Source: Spongospora subterranea f. sp. subterranea (lineage: Eukaryota; Endomyxa: Phytomyxea; Phytomyxea; Plasmodiophorida). Taken from it: 53,177 nt of DNA. The notes under the pieces are model-generated. The model did not search any database. It was not told the DNA's origin and saw only the letters and a list, made by a program, of their open reading frames with translations. This document shows, piece after piece, positions 43,831 through 53,177 of the stretch (positions are counted from its first letter, which is position 1; every line of letters begins with the position of its first letter). The stretch lies in assembly GCA_049724395.1 (NCBI GenBank), contig JAUGWO010000245.1:1-53177 (forward strand), written 5' to 3'. The translations under genes and the position numbers were made by a program.

Positions 43831-44317
43831 AATCCAACTTCAACTCCTCAGCAACCCAGTGTTCATTTATCCTCCAGTTCTTCACCCTCACAGTCAGAAG
43901 ATGTACTAGCGATGAACAAGTTCCCTATGGTGAGCTTGTCGGTAGTTTGATTTGGTTAGCAAGCAACACTCGCCCAGATATCAGCACGGCTGTCGGATCC
44001 CTTTGCAGGTTTATTAGCAATCCTGATAGGCCCCACTTGGTTGCTGCACAGCGGGTTCTTCGTTATTTGGCAGGAACCTCCAGCTTCGGCATCACATATC
44101 ATCGTCAAGAACAGGGCAGTTCCCATCTCTTTGGTTACTCTGATTCTGATTGGGCAGGTGATTCCGACACAAGAAGATCAACTTCAGGTTTTGCCTTCAT
44201 GCTCGCAGGGGGGCCAGTTTCGGGGAAGTCCAAGCTTCGATCAACCGTCTCTCTATCATCTGTCGAAGCAGAATACATAGCTCTATGTTCCACAGCAAGG
44301 GAATCGTACTGGCTTCG
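43830..44317 (+). mobile_element. Ty1/copia RNase H fragment
   Basis: Plus-strand copia RNase H (VPYGELVGSLIWLASNTRPD, FGYSDSDWAGD, SVEAEYIALCSTARESYWLR) of the same family as 49.9-51.6 kb. It faces the previous fragment head to head and is cut off at 44317 by the LTR of the next element. Confidence 0.75.
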
Positions 44318-44538
44318 TGTTGAATACAACTTGCCTGCCTCAAGCACGGATATTCTCCAAGGAAAGTGCGTACCCCCAGTCGTCGCAACCACGGCAAGAA
44401 CATGACATAAAGCTGACTGTACGGACTTTACGCATTGGGCTATAAATAGCCATTTCCCAAGGATACCTATATAAGCAATTGCCACAGTAATGAATTCATC
44501 AGCTATTGCATCTGTTTGAGCAACATCAACTTTGCACA
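44318..44538 (+). mobile_element. 5' LTR of copia element
   Basis: Starts TGTTGAATACAACTTGCC and ends TTTGCACA (TG...CA), 221 bases. Contains CTATAAATAG (TATA-like). By eye it differs from the 3' LTR at roughly a dozen positions plus small indels, which suggests an old insertion. Confidence 0.85.
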
Positions 44539-44563
44539 GATTAACAGTCGAAGCCGCTGACCG

Positions 44564-44677
44564 GTTACGCCCATCCTACGAGGCCACGCCCACACTACCA
44601 GGCCACGACCACTCAACGAGGCCACGCTCACTCAACGAGGCCGCGCCCACTCAACGAGGTCACGCCCCATCCTCATT
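44564..44677. repeat. 19-bp tandem repeat in copia leader
   Basis: Six diverged units of 19 bases (type GCCACGCCCACTCAACGAG) directly behind the 5' LTR. Confidence 0.8.
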
Positions 44678-47600
44678 CGATGTATTTACAGTAACTCTTG
44701 ATTCTCAGAATAAAGTCAAATTTGCACCCACGGCAGCATCCCTAATTAATTTTGAGGCTCAAATTGAGCATAGAGCGCGAGAACTTGGCGCATCTTTCGT
44801 GGCGACCGCAAAACGCATCTCAGGACGACATCGTTGCAACTATCACAACAGCAATGCACACGACGACGCTCACTGCTGGCATCAGCACCCGGAGCTCCGA
44901 CCCAAGATCACCGCAAATAAAACGCTTCATTCCAACTACCTCAACCGCAGCGAACACGTAGCTCTTTCAACTCAGCCCCACGAAACATCTCTGGTTCCAA
45001 CTGGATTCTCGACTCCGCATGCTCGACTCACATGTGCTCTGATCCCTCGACGCTTGAGCAGATTTTGCCCGCATACAATCCTCTAACCATCAGGGTGGCA
45101 AACAGCGCCATATTGCGCTCCACGGCTAGCGGCACCTCTAAAATCCAATCCTGCCTCGGAACTATCAACATCTATCCAGTATCGCTCGTTCCCGGACTCT
45201 CCGCAAACCTCATCTCCATCGGTCAAGCGACGTCGGATGGCTTAGAATTTGAATTCCGACGCAACACATGCAAGATTCTGGACTCCGGCGGTAACCTTAT
45301 CACGGAGATCCCGAAGGATCATGACAACCTGTACACCCTGCCTCCAGTCATCAACTACACTGCAGAGCCACGTATTGCTGCGGCAAATATGGTATCAGAA
45401 ACACGCGACCTTTGGCACAATCGACTTGGCCACATCAACGATCATGACCTCAACTCAGCCTTGGAAAATTCGGCCACCGGAATCAAGCAACCAGCGAAGA
45501 TACGCAGACCCTCACCGATCTCTCCCTGTGACGGCTGCATGCTAGGAAAAATGCCAAGAGGTAACATCCAACGAACCTCTGAAAGCTCAACCACCAGGCC
45601 GCTGGAAATCATTCACAGTGACATTTCTGGACCATTTCCTGTTGATGGAATTCACGGTAAATCGAGATATTACATTTCATTTCTAGACCAACACACACGA
45701 TACTCATTTGTGTACCTGATTCGAAGGAAGTCGGAAGCCATATCAGCAATCAAGCAGCATATCCGTCTGGTCAACAATCATTTTCAAGACCAGGGATTCT
45801 GTGAAGAGCTTTCAAAGCGACGGTGGAGGAGAATACACATCCAAAGAATGTCAAACATTCCTCGCAGATCTCGGCATCGCCCATCGAAGAATCATCCCAT
45901 ACCAATCGGAACAAAACGGCATGATCGAAAGACTTAACCGAACGATAATCGAGTGTGCCGAGAGCATGCGCCTTAGTGGAAAATTAGGACCCAGGTTTTG
46001 GACTGCTGCCGTTTCCGCAGCCGTCTATATTATCAATCGACGTCCACACAGCGCACTGCCGCAGCGCATATCCCCATTTGAAGCCTGGAACAAGACCAAA
46101 CCGGACTTACGACATCTTCGAACATTCGGTTGCGACGCGTATATTCACCTGCCCAACCAACTTCATCGAAAACTTCAACCACGAACACGCAAGGTTACCT
46201 TCATTGGATACCCAACAAATCAAAAGGGGTATCAATTCTGGGACGAGGAAGAGCAGCGTATTGTCTGCAGCAGGTTCACAGACGCCTCATTTCATGAGCA
46301 TTCATTTTCAAGGACACAGCCTGTTCAGCGCAGAAATGAAGTCACATTCGATTTTGATGGACCATCTACAACGACTTCCAACCCTTTGAGAACAATCCTC
46401 ACTGACTCCTCATCATCATTACAGGAATCATCCAGCTCTTCTGAACCATCCTCAGCGATATCAAGCGACTCATCATCAAACCCTCCTGAAGAAGTTAGCG
46501 AAGAATCAAAGAATCACAGCCTCATGGAAGCACAGAATATGAGATCGAGCGCGACGATTGCAAAAGAGCCGAACAAGAAGATGACGAACCAATTCGAATG
46601 GAGAATTGGACGACGGTCGGATCGTGTCCGAAATGCTCCTGGAGAATGGTGGAAAGTTCCACCAGCAGCAGCTCTGATCGTCCAACGTGACAGGGATGCA
46701 AGCATGTCAGATCACTCTGCCGAAGTCAATCAGCGAGGCAACAGATCCAGCAAACGAGTTTTCTGAAGAATGGACTCAAGCAACAAACGCCGAATTCACC
46801 AGCCTGCAAGAAAACCAAACCTGGGAACTCTGCCCACTCCCAATTGGAAGACAAGCCATCGCTAACAAATGGATATTTAAAGTAAAACCGGATGACGAGG
46901 GATTCGTGCACAAATTCAAGGCAAGACTCGTTATCAAAGGTTTCTCTCAACGACCGGGAATTGACTTCAACGAGACCTTCTCTCCCGTCGCACATCTCGC
47001 ATCAGTTCGAATTATATTCGCGCTTGCCGCATCCCTGAACTTGACACTGAGACAGCTCGACGTGGTTGGGGCTTTTCTACAAGCAGAACTTCCAGAAGAG
47101 ATCTATATGGTCCAACCGGAAGGTTTTACCTCTGAGGATCCCAAATTAGTGTGCCGACTCAAGAAAAGCCTTTACGGACTCAAGCAGGCCGGACCAGTTT
47201 GGAACGATACAATCAACCGCTTCATCACTGAAACACTTCACTTCGCAAACGTCTGAGCTCGGATGCCTGCGTGTGCGTCAAGAGATCGAAAAACGACATT
47301 GTTATCATGTCACTCTCACAGACGACCTACTAGTGGCTCATAACTGTCCGTCACTGATAGAGAACATCGTTTCTCAGCTCTCCACACGTTTTCCAATGAC
47401 GGATCTAGGTAACCCGAAGCGCTTACTAGGGATGAGGATCACACGTAGTAATGACGGTATCTTACTTGACCAAGAGGCCTACATCTTGGAGCAATTATCA
47501 AAGTTCAACATGATGGACTGCAATCACGCAGACACGCCCCAACAATCAGGACTCTACCTGGAGAAGAACAACATGTGTGCAACAACCGTCGAAGAGAAGC

Positions 47601-48271
47601 AAGAAATGCAAGAAACCCCCTATCGTGAACTAGTTGGAGCTCTTAACTGGATCGCAACGTGCACCAGACCGGATATCTCACATTCAGTGTCCTCACTCTG
47701 TCGGTTCCTTGACAACCCAGGTCGCCAACACATCTGCGAAGCGTGTTCTTAAGTATCTTAAGGGAAGCAGCAACTCTGGACTATTCTTCAAAGCCCATCA
47801 GCCGCCACATCTGACCGCCTACTCGGACAGCGACTGGGCCGGAGACAAAGATTCAAGAAAATCCACTACTGGATACACCCTCATGATGTCAGGGTACGGT
47901 GGCCTGGAAAAGCTCCCTATAAAAGATTGTTGCATGCTCCTCAACCGAGGCAGGATACATCGCCCTTTCACAGACAATGCGGGAAGTGATATGGATCAGA
48001 TCAATTCTTGGAGAACTTGGCTTTATTCAAAGCAAGGCTACTAAAGTGATGGAAGACAATCAAGGCTGCATAGCAATTTCGAAAAACAGACGCACCGACA
48101 AACGTACGAAGCACATTGATCTGTGTTTCCACTTCTGTCGCGATCAAGTCGAACAAGGGACCATCAAGGTTGAATACTGATTGCTGATGCGCTGACGAAG
48201 CCAATCAACGCCCCCAAGTTCAAATGGCGCCGCACCGCAATGGAAGTCACAGCCTGCAAGTTGAGAGGGCG

Positions 48272-48498
48272 TGTTGAATACAACTTGCCTGCCTCAAGTA
48301 CGGACATTCTCCAAGGAAAGTGCGTACTCCCAGTCGGCGCAACCACGGCAAGAGCATGAAATAAAGCTAACTGTACGGACTTTACGCATTGGTCTATAAA
48401 TAGCCATTTCCCAAGGTATCTACCTATATAAGCAATTTCGCCACAGTAATAAATTCATTCAGCTATTGCATCTGTTGGAGCAACATCAACTCTGCACA
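48272..48498 (+). mobile_element. 3' LTR of copia element
   Basis: Starts TGTTGAATACAACTTGCC and ends TCTGCACA, 227 bases. Same family as 44318-44538 and 51581-51807. Confidence 0.88.
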
Positions 48499-48509
48499 GG
48501 TAAGAGATC

Positions 48510-48853
48510 GGTGGCGGCATATGCTTCATACGTGCAGCAACTCGTATCCGACGCTGGTGGGACATGCGCGCAGCGCAGCACGTGTTCCGAAGGGGGTTGA
48601 GCAATGAAATTCAGGATCTGCTGCTGACGCTACCCGTGGCGACGTCACTTCAACAGCTGATCGGCAAAGCGTTACGACTCGATCAACGTCTACTACAAAG
48701 ACACGCCGCACGAGACCACCCGGTTTCAGTCCCCGTCCACAAAAATTATGTGCCACCACCGCTACCACTATCTCAACCGTATAGGCCTTATCGTCCCTCC
48801 AGAGTCCCGCAGCGACCCGTTCCGATGGTGATCGACGCGATAAACCCTTTCTA
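48510..48853 (+). mobile_element. Ty3/gypsy gag fragment
   Basis: Reads FRRGLSNEIQDLLLTLPVAT, SLQQLIGKALRLDQRLLQR, then a Pro-rich stretch, as in the C-terminal part of gypsy gag just before the zinc knuckle. It directly follows the copia 3' LTR. Fragment, old. Confidence 0.65.
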
Positions 48854-49058
48854 GTCAGTTCCGGACGCGAGAGTCAACGTCATTAGTGCTCCCAGCGCTG
48901 CTCTCACGGTAGAGGAAAGGACCGACGCCGTCGCGCCAACTTATGCTTATACTGTGGAGAAGCTGGCCATTCCATTGCAACGCATAACCTACCTCCACGT
49001 GTAAATCACCCGAATACACAACCACATTCAGCTTATTCGCCTTCGGCCTGCTGAAATA
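48854..49058. other. Continuation of gypsy gag fossil, decayed
   Basis: Low-information stretch. A knuckle-like segment (LCLYCGEAGHSIATH type) is faintly readable on the plus strand near 48940-48990, consistent with the gag fossil to its left. Confidence 0.4.
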
Positions 49059-49256
49059 CGAGGTTCTATTTAATTCAAAATGATGCCCTGTATGAAGTGA
49101 GGTCCCATAACTGCTGAGGACCACGGAGTTTATATTTATATCTGACGAGATGTCTATAAATAATCACTGCTTTTCTCCACTCATAACGGCCAGGCATTAA
49201 ATTGTCTGAGAGATTTCGGGCACCTTAGCCCAGTTCGACTACCGTTCTACCTTTGA
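49059..49256 (-). mobile_element. LTR-derived sequence, inverted partner of 49716-49893
   Basis: About 200 bases that match the reverse complement of 49716-49893 over most of their length (CAGATATAAAT, CTCCGTGGTCCTCAGCAG, GGACCTCACTTC, CTCTCAGACAATTTAATGCC). It has an extra internal segment of about 20-25 bases. Probably a solo or partial LTR of the copia family at 49.9-51.6 kb. Confidence 0.65.
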
Positions 49257-49403
49257 CTTTTAGAAGATTAAGAGTCCCAAATTTCTGTTGGCTGCCCATA
49301 CATAGAAGTGTATGTCAAGAAGGTACACCTGGAGTGCATGGGCAGCCAACGGAAAGCTGGGACTCTTAAATCTTCTAAAGTCAAAGGTAGAACGGTAGTC
49401 GAA
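49234..49403. repeat. Foldback: 66-bp inverted arms
   Basis: Arms 49234-49299 and 49338-49403 (TTCGACTACCGTTCTACC... / ...GGTAGAACGGTAGTCGAA) around a 38-base loop, with only a few mismatches. The left arm overlaps the LTR-derived sequence. Confidence 0.85.
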
Positions 49404-49424
49404 CCACACTCCCTGTTCATGCAT

Positions 49425-49715
49425 TTGGGCGTTCAAGAATCAAACTTGCGGATGATAATCATATTCTGAGCAATGTTTTTTATGTCCCAGACCTGAATAA
49501 AAGTCTCTACTCACCTGGACAAGCTACATCTGAAGGATATATATTTCTCCTGACCAACGACCGTATCACAATTTATCATGAAGCTGGGTTTCGACCTCCA
49601 GATGGAAAGATGCCGATCTCGACGTAATCCTTCAAGGCTTCAATGGCGGTGATAAGATCATACCCAATCAACGTTCGGAGCTCTGCAATGGCTGTTTGAT
49701 GGGGAAGATGCAAAA
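49425..49715 (+). mobile_element. Ty1/copia fragment (protease to integrase zinc region)
   Basis: Plus-strand text IKLADDNHILSNVFYVPDLN, KSLYSPGQATSEGYIF and, at the right end, LCNGCLMGKM, the usual copia run between protease and integrase. Very short fossil between inverted LTR pieces. Confidence 0.65.
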
Positions 49716-49893
49716 TCAAAGTAGAACCGTAGTCGAACTGGGCTAAGATACCCGAAATCTCTCAGACAATTTAATGCCTGGCAGCGATTATTGATTGACA
49801 TCTCGTCAGATATAAATACAAACTCCGTGGTCCTCAGCAGTTATGGGACCTCACTTCCTACAGGGCATCATATTGAATTAACTAGAACCTCGT
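49716..49893 (-). mobile_element. Probable 3' LTR of the minus-strand copia at 49.9-51.6 kb
   Basis: Directly behind the RNase H end of the minus-strand copia. Inverted copy of 49059-49256. Assigned as LTR from position and from the second copy; its exact ends are unsure. Confidence 0.55.
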
Positions 49894-51580
49894 GTTTCAT
49901 CACGTCCGCTCGAGGTTGTCTCTCGGTTGCTTGTGTCTATGATGCCCATGTTGTTTTGCGACACCACCAAACTTCAATGTATCCAGCGACTTTGTCATTA
50001 CGTCGGCAACCATTTCCTTTATGGATATTGGCTTGACGTCGATAATTTTGTCCTCAACAAGCTTTCTAGTATAGTGATATTTTACGTCAATGTGCTTTGT
50101 ACGAGCGTCAGTCCGATTATTCTTGTTAATAGTGACGCATCCTCGGTTGTCCTCGAATACGACTGTGGGTTGTGGACATGCAAAACCGATCTCTTGGAGA
50201 AGTTGACGAAGCCAGTACACTTCCCTTGCTGCGGAACATAGAGCTATGTATTCTGCTTCGACAGATGATAGAGAGACGGATGAGTGAAGCTTGGACTTCC
50301 ACGAAACTGACCCCCCTGCGAGCATGAAGGCAAAACCTGAAGTTGATCTTCTTGTGTCATGGGATCACCTGCCCAATCAGAATCAGAGTAACCAAAGAGA
50401 TCGGAACTGCCCTGTTCTTGACGATGATATGTGATGCCGAAGCTGGAGGTTCCTGCCAAATAACTAAGAACCCGCTGTGCAGCAACCCAGTGGGGCCTAC
50501 CAGGATTGCTAATAAACGTGCAAAGGGATCCGACAGCCGTGCTGAATATCTGGGCGAGTGTTGCTTGCTAACCAAATCAAACTACCGACAAGCTCACCAT
50601 AGGGAGCTTGTTTCATCGCTAGTACATCTTCTGACTCTGAGGGTGAAGAAAGGGAGGATTAATGAACACCAGGTTGCTGAGGAGTTGAAGTTGGATTGCA
50701 ATCAAACATGTTGAACTTCATCAAAAGCTGCTTAACATATTCCTCTTGATCTAACGAAATTGACCCGGTCTTCTCATCACGATGAATTCTCAGGCCGAGA
50801 AGTCTGGTTGGAACCCCAAGGTCAGTGATGTCGAACTTCGAAGACAGCTGATCGATGACTTCTTGACAGAAGTTGGTGTCGCTGTGAACAAACAGAATAT
50901 CATCAACATGGACTCCGAGAGCTAGAAAACTGCCATCACGACGAATTGTATAAATGCATGGATCAGCCTTAACTTTCGTAAGTCCAGCTTCTTTGGTCAA
51001 ACAATTGTCTAGTTTAGAGTTCCAAACCATTCCAGCTTGTTTCAATCCATAGAGAGCTTTGTTCAATCGGCAAACTTGATGTTCTTGACCATGAACAACA
51101 AATCCTTCAGGTTGCTGCATAAAAATATCTTCTTGTACGTCGCCTTTGAGAAAAGCCCCAACGATATCAATTTGTCGGATCTGCAGATTGTGTTGAGCAG
51201 CAATAGCAAGTAACACACGCATTGACGCCTGATGAGCAACAGGGGCAAAGGTTTCATCGAAATCAACTCCATGTCTTTGTGAGAATCCTCGAACCATCAA
51301 ACGGGCTTTATAAACTTCCTGATAGAGCCATCCCCAGAAAGGCTTGGTTTCACCGTTAAAACCCATTTACACGAGATAGCCTTTCGTCCGGGGGCAAATC
51401 TTGTAAATTCCAGGTTTGAAAATCTAGCAACTGTTGATACTCAGCTCGAATCGCGTCATACCAATGACCAGCGTGAGGACTGCTCAGGGCTTCAGTCAAA
51501 TTAGCAGGAATTGAAACTAACGAAACGTGAATTTCGGAAATTACGGGTCGTGGTAGTGCCACACCATCTGCTGGAAGATT
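49894..51580 (-). mobile_element. Ty1/copia fossil (RT and RNase H)
   Basis: Minus strand, 5' to 3': a piece before RT (HAGHWYDAIRAEYQQLLDFQ), reverse transcriptase (VRGFSQRHGVDFDETFAPVA, IRQIDIVGAFLKGDVQEDIF, ALYGLKQAGMVW, HVDDILF), connection (LGLRIHRDEKTGSISLDQEE) and RNase H (FGYSDSDWAGD, SVEAEYIALCSAAREVYWLR, FEDNRGCVTINKNNRTDART). Gag to integrase is missing because another copia lies in its path at 51581. A few breaks only; the best-preserved RT of this family in the window. Confidence 0.82.
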
Positions 51581-51807
51581 TGTGGAAAGTTGATGTTGCT
51601 CAAACAGATGCAATAGCTGAATGAATTTATTATTGTGGCGTAATTGCTTATATAGGTAGATACCTTGGGAAATGGCTATTTATAGCCCAATGCGTAAAGT
51701 CCGTACAGTCAGCTTTATGTCATGCTCTTGCCGTGGTTGCGCCCACAGGAGGTACGCACTTTCCTTGGGGAATGTCCGTACTTGAGGCAGGCAAGTTGTA
51801 TTCAACA
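51581..51807 (-). mobile_element. 3' LTR of the right-edge copia
   Basis: 227 bases, TGTTGAATACAACTTGCC start at 51807 and TTTCCACA end at 51581 on the minus strand. Same LTR family as 44318-44538 and 48272-48498. Confidence 0.85.
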
Positions 51808-53177
51808 CGCCCTCTCAACTTGCAGGTTGTGACTCCCATTGCGGTGCGGCACCATTTGAACTTGGGGGCGTTGATTGGTTTCGTCAGCGCATCAGCAATC
51901 ATGGCTTCTGTCGGGCAGTATTCAACCTTGATGGTCCCTTGTTCGACTTGATCGCGACAGAAGTGGAAACGCAGATCGATGTGTTTCGTACGTTTGTCGG
52001 TGCGTCTGTTTTTCGAAATTGCTATGCAGCCTTGATTGTCTTCCATCACTTTAGTAGCCTTGCTTTGAATAAAGCCAAGTTCTCCAAGAATCGATCTGAT
52101 CCATATCACTTCCCGCATTGTCTGTGAAAGGGCGATGTATTCTGCCTCGGTTGAGGAGCATGCAACAATCTTTTGTAGGGAGCTTTTCCAGGCCACCGTG
52201 CATCCTGACATCATGAGGGTGTATCCAGTAGTGGATTTCCTTGAATCTTTGTCTCCGGCCCAGTCGCTGTCCGAGTAGGCGGTCAGATGTGGCGGCTGAT
52301 GGGCTTTGAAGAATAGTCCAGAGTTGCTGCTTCCCTTAAGATACTTAAGAACACGCTTCGCAGATGTCCAATGTTGGCGACCTGGGTTGTCAAGGAACCG
52401 ACAGAGTGAGGACACTGCATGTGAGATATCCGGTCTGGTGCACGTTGCGATCCAGTTAAGAGCTCCAACTAGTTCACGATAGGGGGTTTCTTGCATTTCT
52501 TGCTTCTCTTCGGCGTTTGCTGCACACATGTTCTTCTCCAGGTAGAGTCCTGATTGTTCGGGCGTGTCTGCGTGCTTGCAGTCCATCATGTTGAACTTTG
52601 ATAATTGCTCCAAGATGTAGGCCTCTTGGTCAAGTCAGATACCGTCATTACTACGTGTGATCCTCATCCCTAGTAAGCGCTTCGGGTTACCTAGATCCGT
52701 CATTGGAAAACGTTTGGAGAGCTGAGAAACGATGTTCTCTATCAGTGACGGACAGTTATGAGCCACTAGTAGGTCGTCTGTAGAGAGTGACATGATAACA
52801 ATGTCGTTGTTCGATCTCTTGACGTACACGCAGGCATCCGAGCTGAGACGTTTGAAGTGAAGTGTTTCAGTGATGAAGCGGTTGATTGTATCGTTCCAAA
52901 CTAGTCCGGCCTGCTTGAGTCCGTAAAGGCTTTTCTTGAGTCGGCACACTAATTTTGGATCCTCAGAGATAAAACCTTCCGGTTGGACCATATAGATCTC
53001 TTCTGGAAGTTCTGCTTGTAGAAAAGCCCCAACCACGTCGAGCTGTCTCAGTGTCAAGTTCAGGGATGCGGCAAGCGCGAATATAATTCGAACTGATGCG
53101 AGATGTGCGACGGGAGAGAATGTCTCGTTGAAGTCAATTCCCGGCCGTTGAGAGAAACCTTTGATAACGAGTTTTGC
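51581..53177 (-). mobile_element. Ty1/copia element, runs off the right edge
   Basis: Second copy of the 44.3-48.5 kb family, very close to it. From the right edge: reverse transcriptase (LRQLDVVGAFLQAELPEE, SLYGLKQAGLVW, the DDLLVAHN block), connection (FNMMDCKHADTPEQSGLYLE) and RNase H (LTAYSDSDWAGDKDSRKSTT, CSSTEAEYIALSQTMREVIW, EDNQGCIAISKNRRTDK, ADALTKPINAPKFKWCR), then its 3' LTR. Within the visible part it has only one or two breaks, so it looks younger than the left copy. Confidence 0.88.

Larger units (their letters stand above)
44318..48498 (+). mobile_element. Ty1/copia retrotransposon with both LTRs
   Basis: Between the LTRs, in order: a leader with 19-bp tandem repeats, gag with a zinc knuckle (CNYHNSNAHDDAHCWHQH), protease (DSACSTHMCSD region), integrase zinc region (HNRLGHINDHDL...CDGCMLGKMPRG), integrase core (PYQSEQNGMIERLNRTIIEC, RHLRTFGCDAYIHLPNQ), reverse transcriptase (NKWIFKVKPDDEGFVHKFKA, LRQLDVVGAFLQAELPEE, SLYGLKQAG) and RNase H (LTAYSDSDWAGDKDSRKSTT, EDNQGCIAISKNRRTDK). 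This is the copia order (integrase before RT). About 4.2 kb, somewhat short but with all parts present. It is a fossil with several breaks. No 5-base target duplication was found at its outer ends. Confidence 0.88.

Noticed and set aside
46198-46216. 18-base identity between the copia integrase region and SINE copies 2 and 3 (CCTTCATTGGATACCCAA)
   Set aside because: No similarity on either side of the match and SINE copy 1 lacks it; probably chance or a tiny gene-conversion tract.

Overview
This is eukaryotic DNA, most likely from a fungus or fungus-like organism. Putative introns are short (about 46-70 bases), with GT...AG ends and, in the clearest case, a CTAAC-type branch site. Coding regions are broken into small exons, and the transposon families present (Tc1/mariner, MULE with FLYWCH or SWIM fingers, hAT, a piggyBac-like element, Ty1/copia and Ty3/gypsy) fit a repeat-rich fungal accessory region. 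The species cannot be fixed from sequence alone; an early-diverging fungus is a guess.

Layout. 1-2.3 kb: a broken copy (A) of a secreted, repeat-containing protein family. 2.3-15.5 kb: old, low-information DNA with one SINE, a weak LINE fossil, a recognisable multi-exon EF-hand gene (8.5-10.2 kb, minus) and a decayed region that may once have encoded an integrin-alpha/FG-GAP-like membrane protein (11.8-14.9 kb). 15.5-16.4 kb: a gypsy pol fossil. 16.8-23.4 kb: two tandem minus-strand copies (B, nearly whole; C, broken) of the same secreted family, with a decayed SWIM-type MULE between them. 23.5-23.7 kb: a 39-bp minisatellite. 24.05-26.06 kb: a different secreted repeat protein (D).

26.2-32.1 kb is the most interesting part. 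It holds an uninterrupted 1056-residue piggyBac-like DDD transposase into which a SAP domain and a PD-(D/E)XK nuclease domain are built. It is bracketed by four copies of a 21-39 bp palindrome, two on each side. A Tc1/mariner element with perfect 25-bp ends sits 19 bases before its start codon. 32.1-37.9 kb: an inverted pair of coding-like arms, a FLYWCH-MULE (minus), and an internally deleted SWIM-MULE (plus) that carries a hAT element, which in turn carries a SINE. Target duplications support the SINE and hAT steps.

38-53 kb is a graveyard of LTR retrotransposons: gypsy gag pieces and several Ty1/copia copies inserted in and beside each other, including one copy with both LTRs (44.3-48.5 kb) and a second copy of that family running off the right edge.

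The genes do not form a pathway. Two themes recur: secreted, fast-evolving repeat proteins (A-D), possibly effector-like, and the mobile elements that surround and break them.
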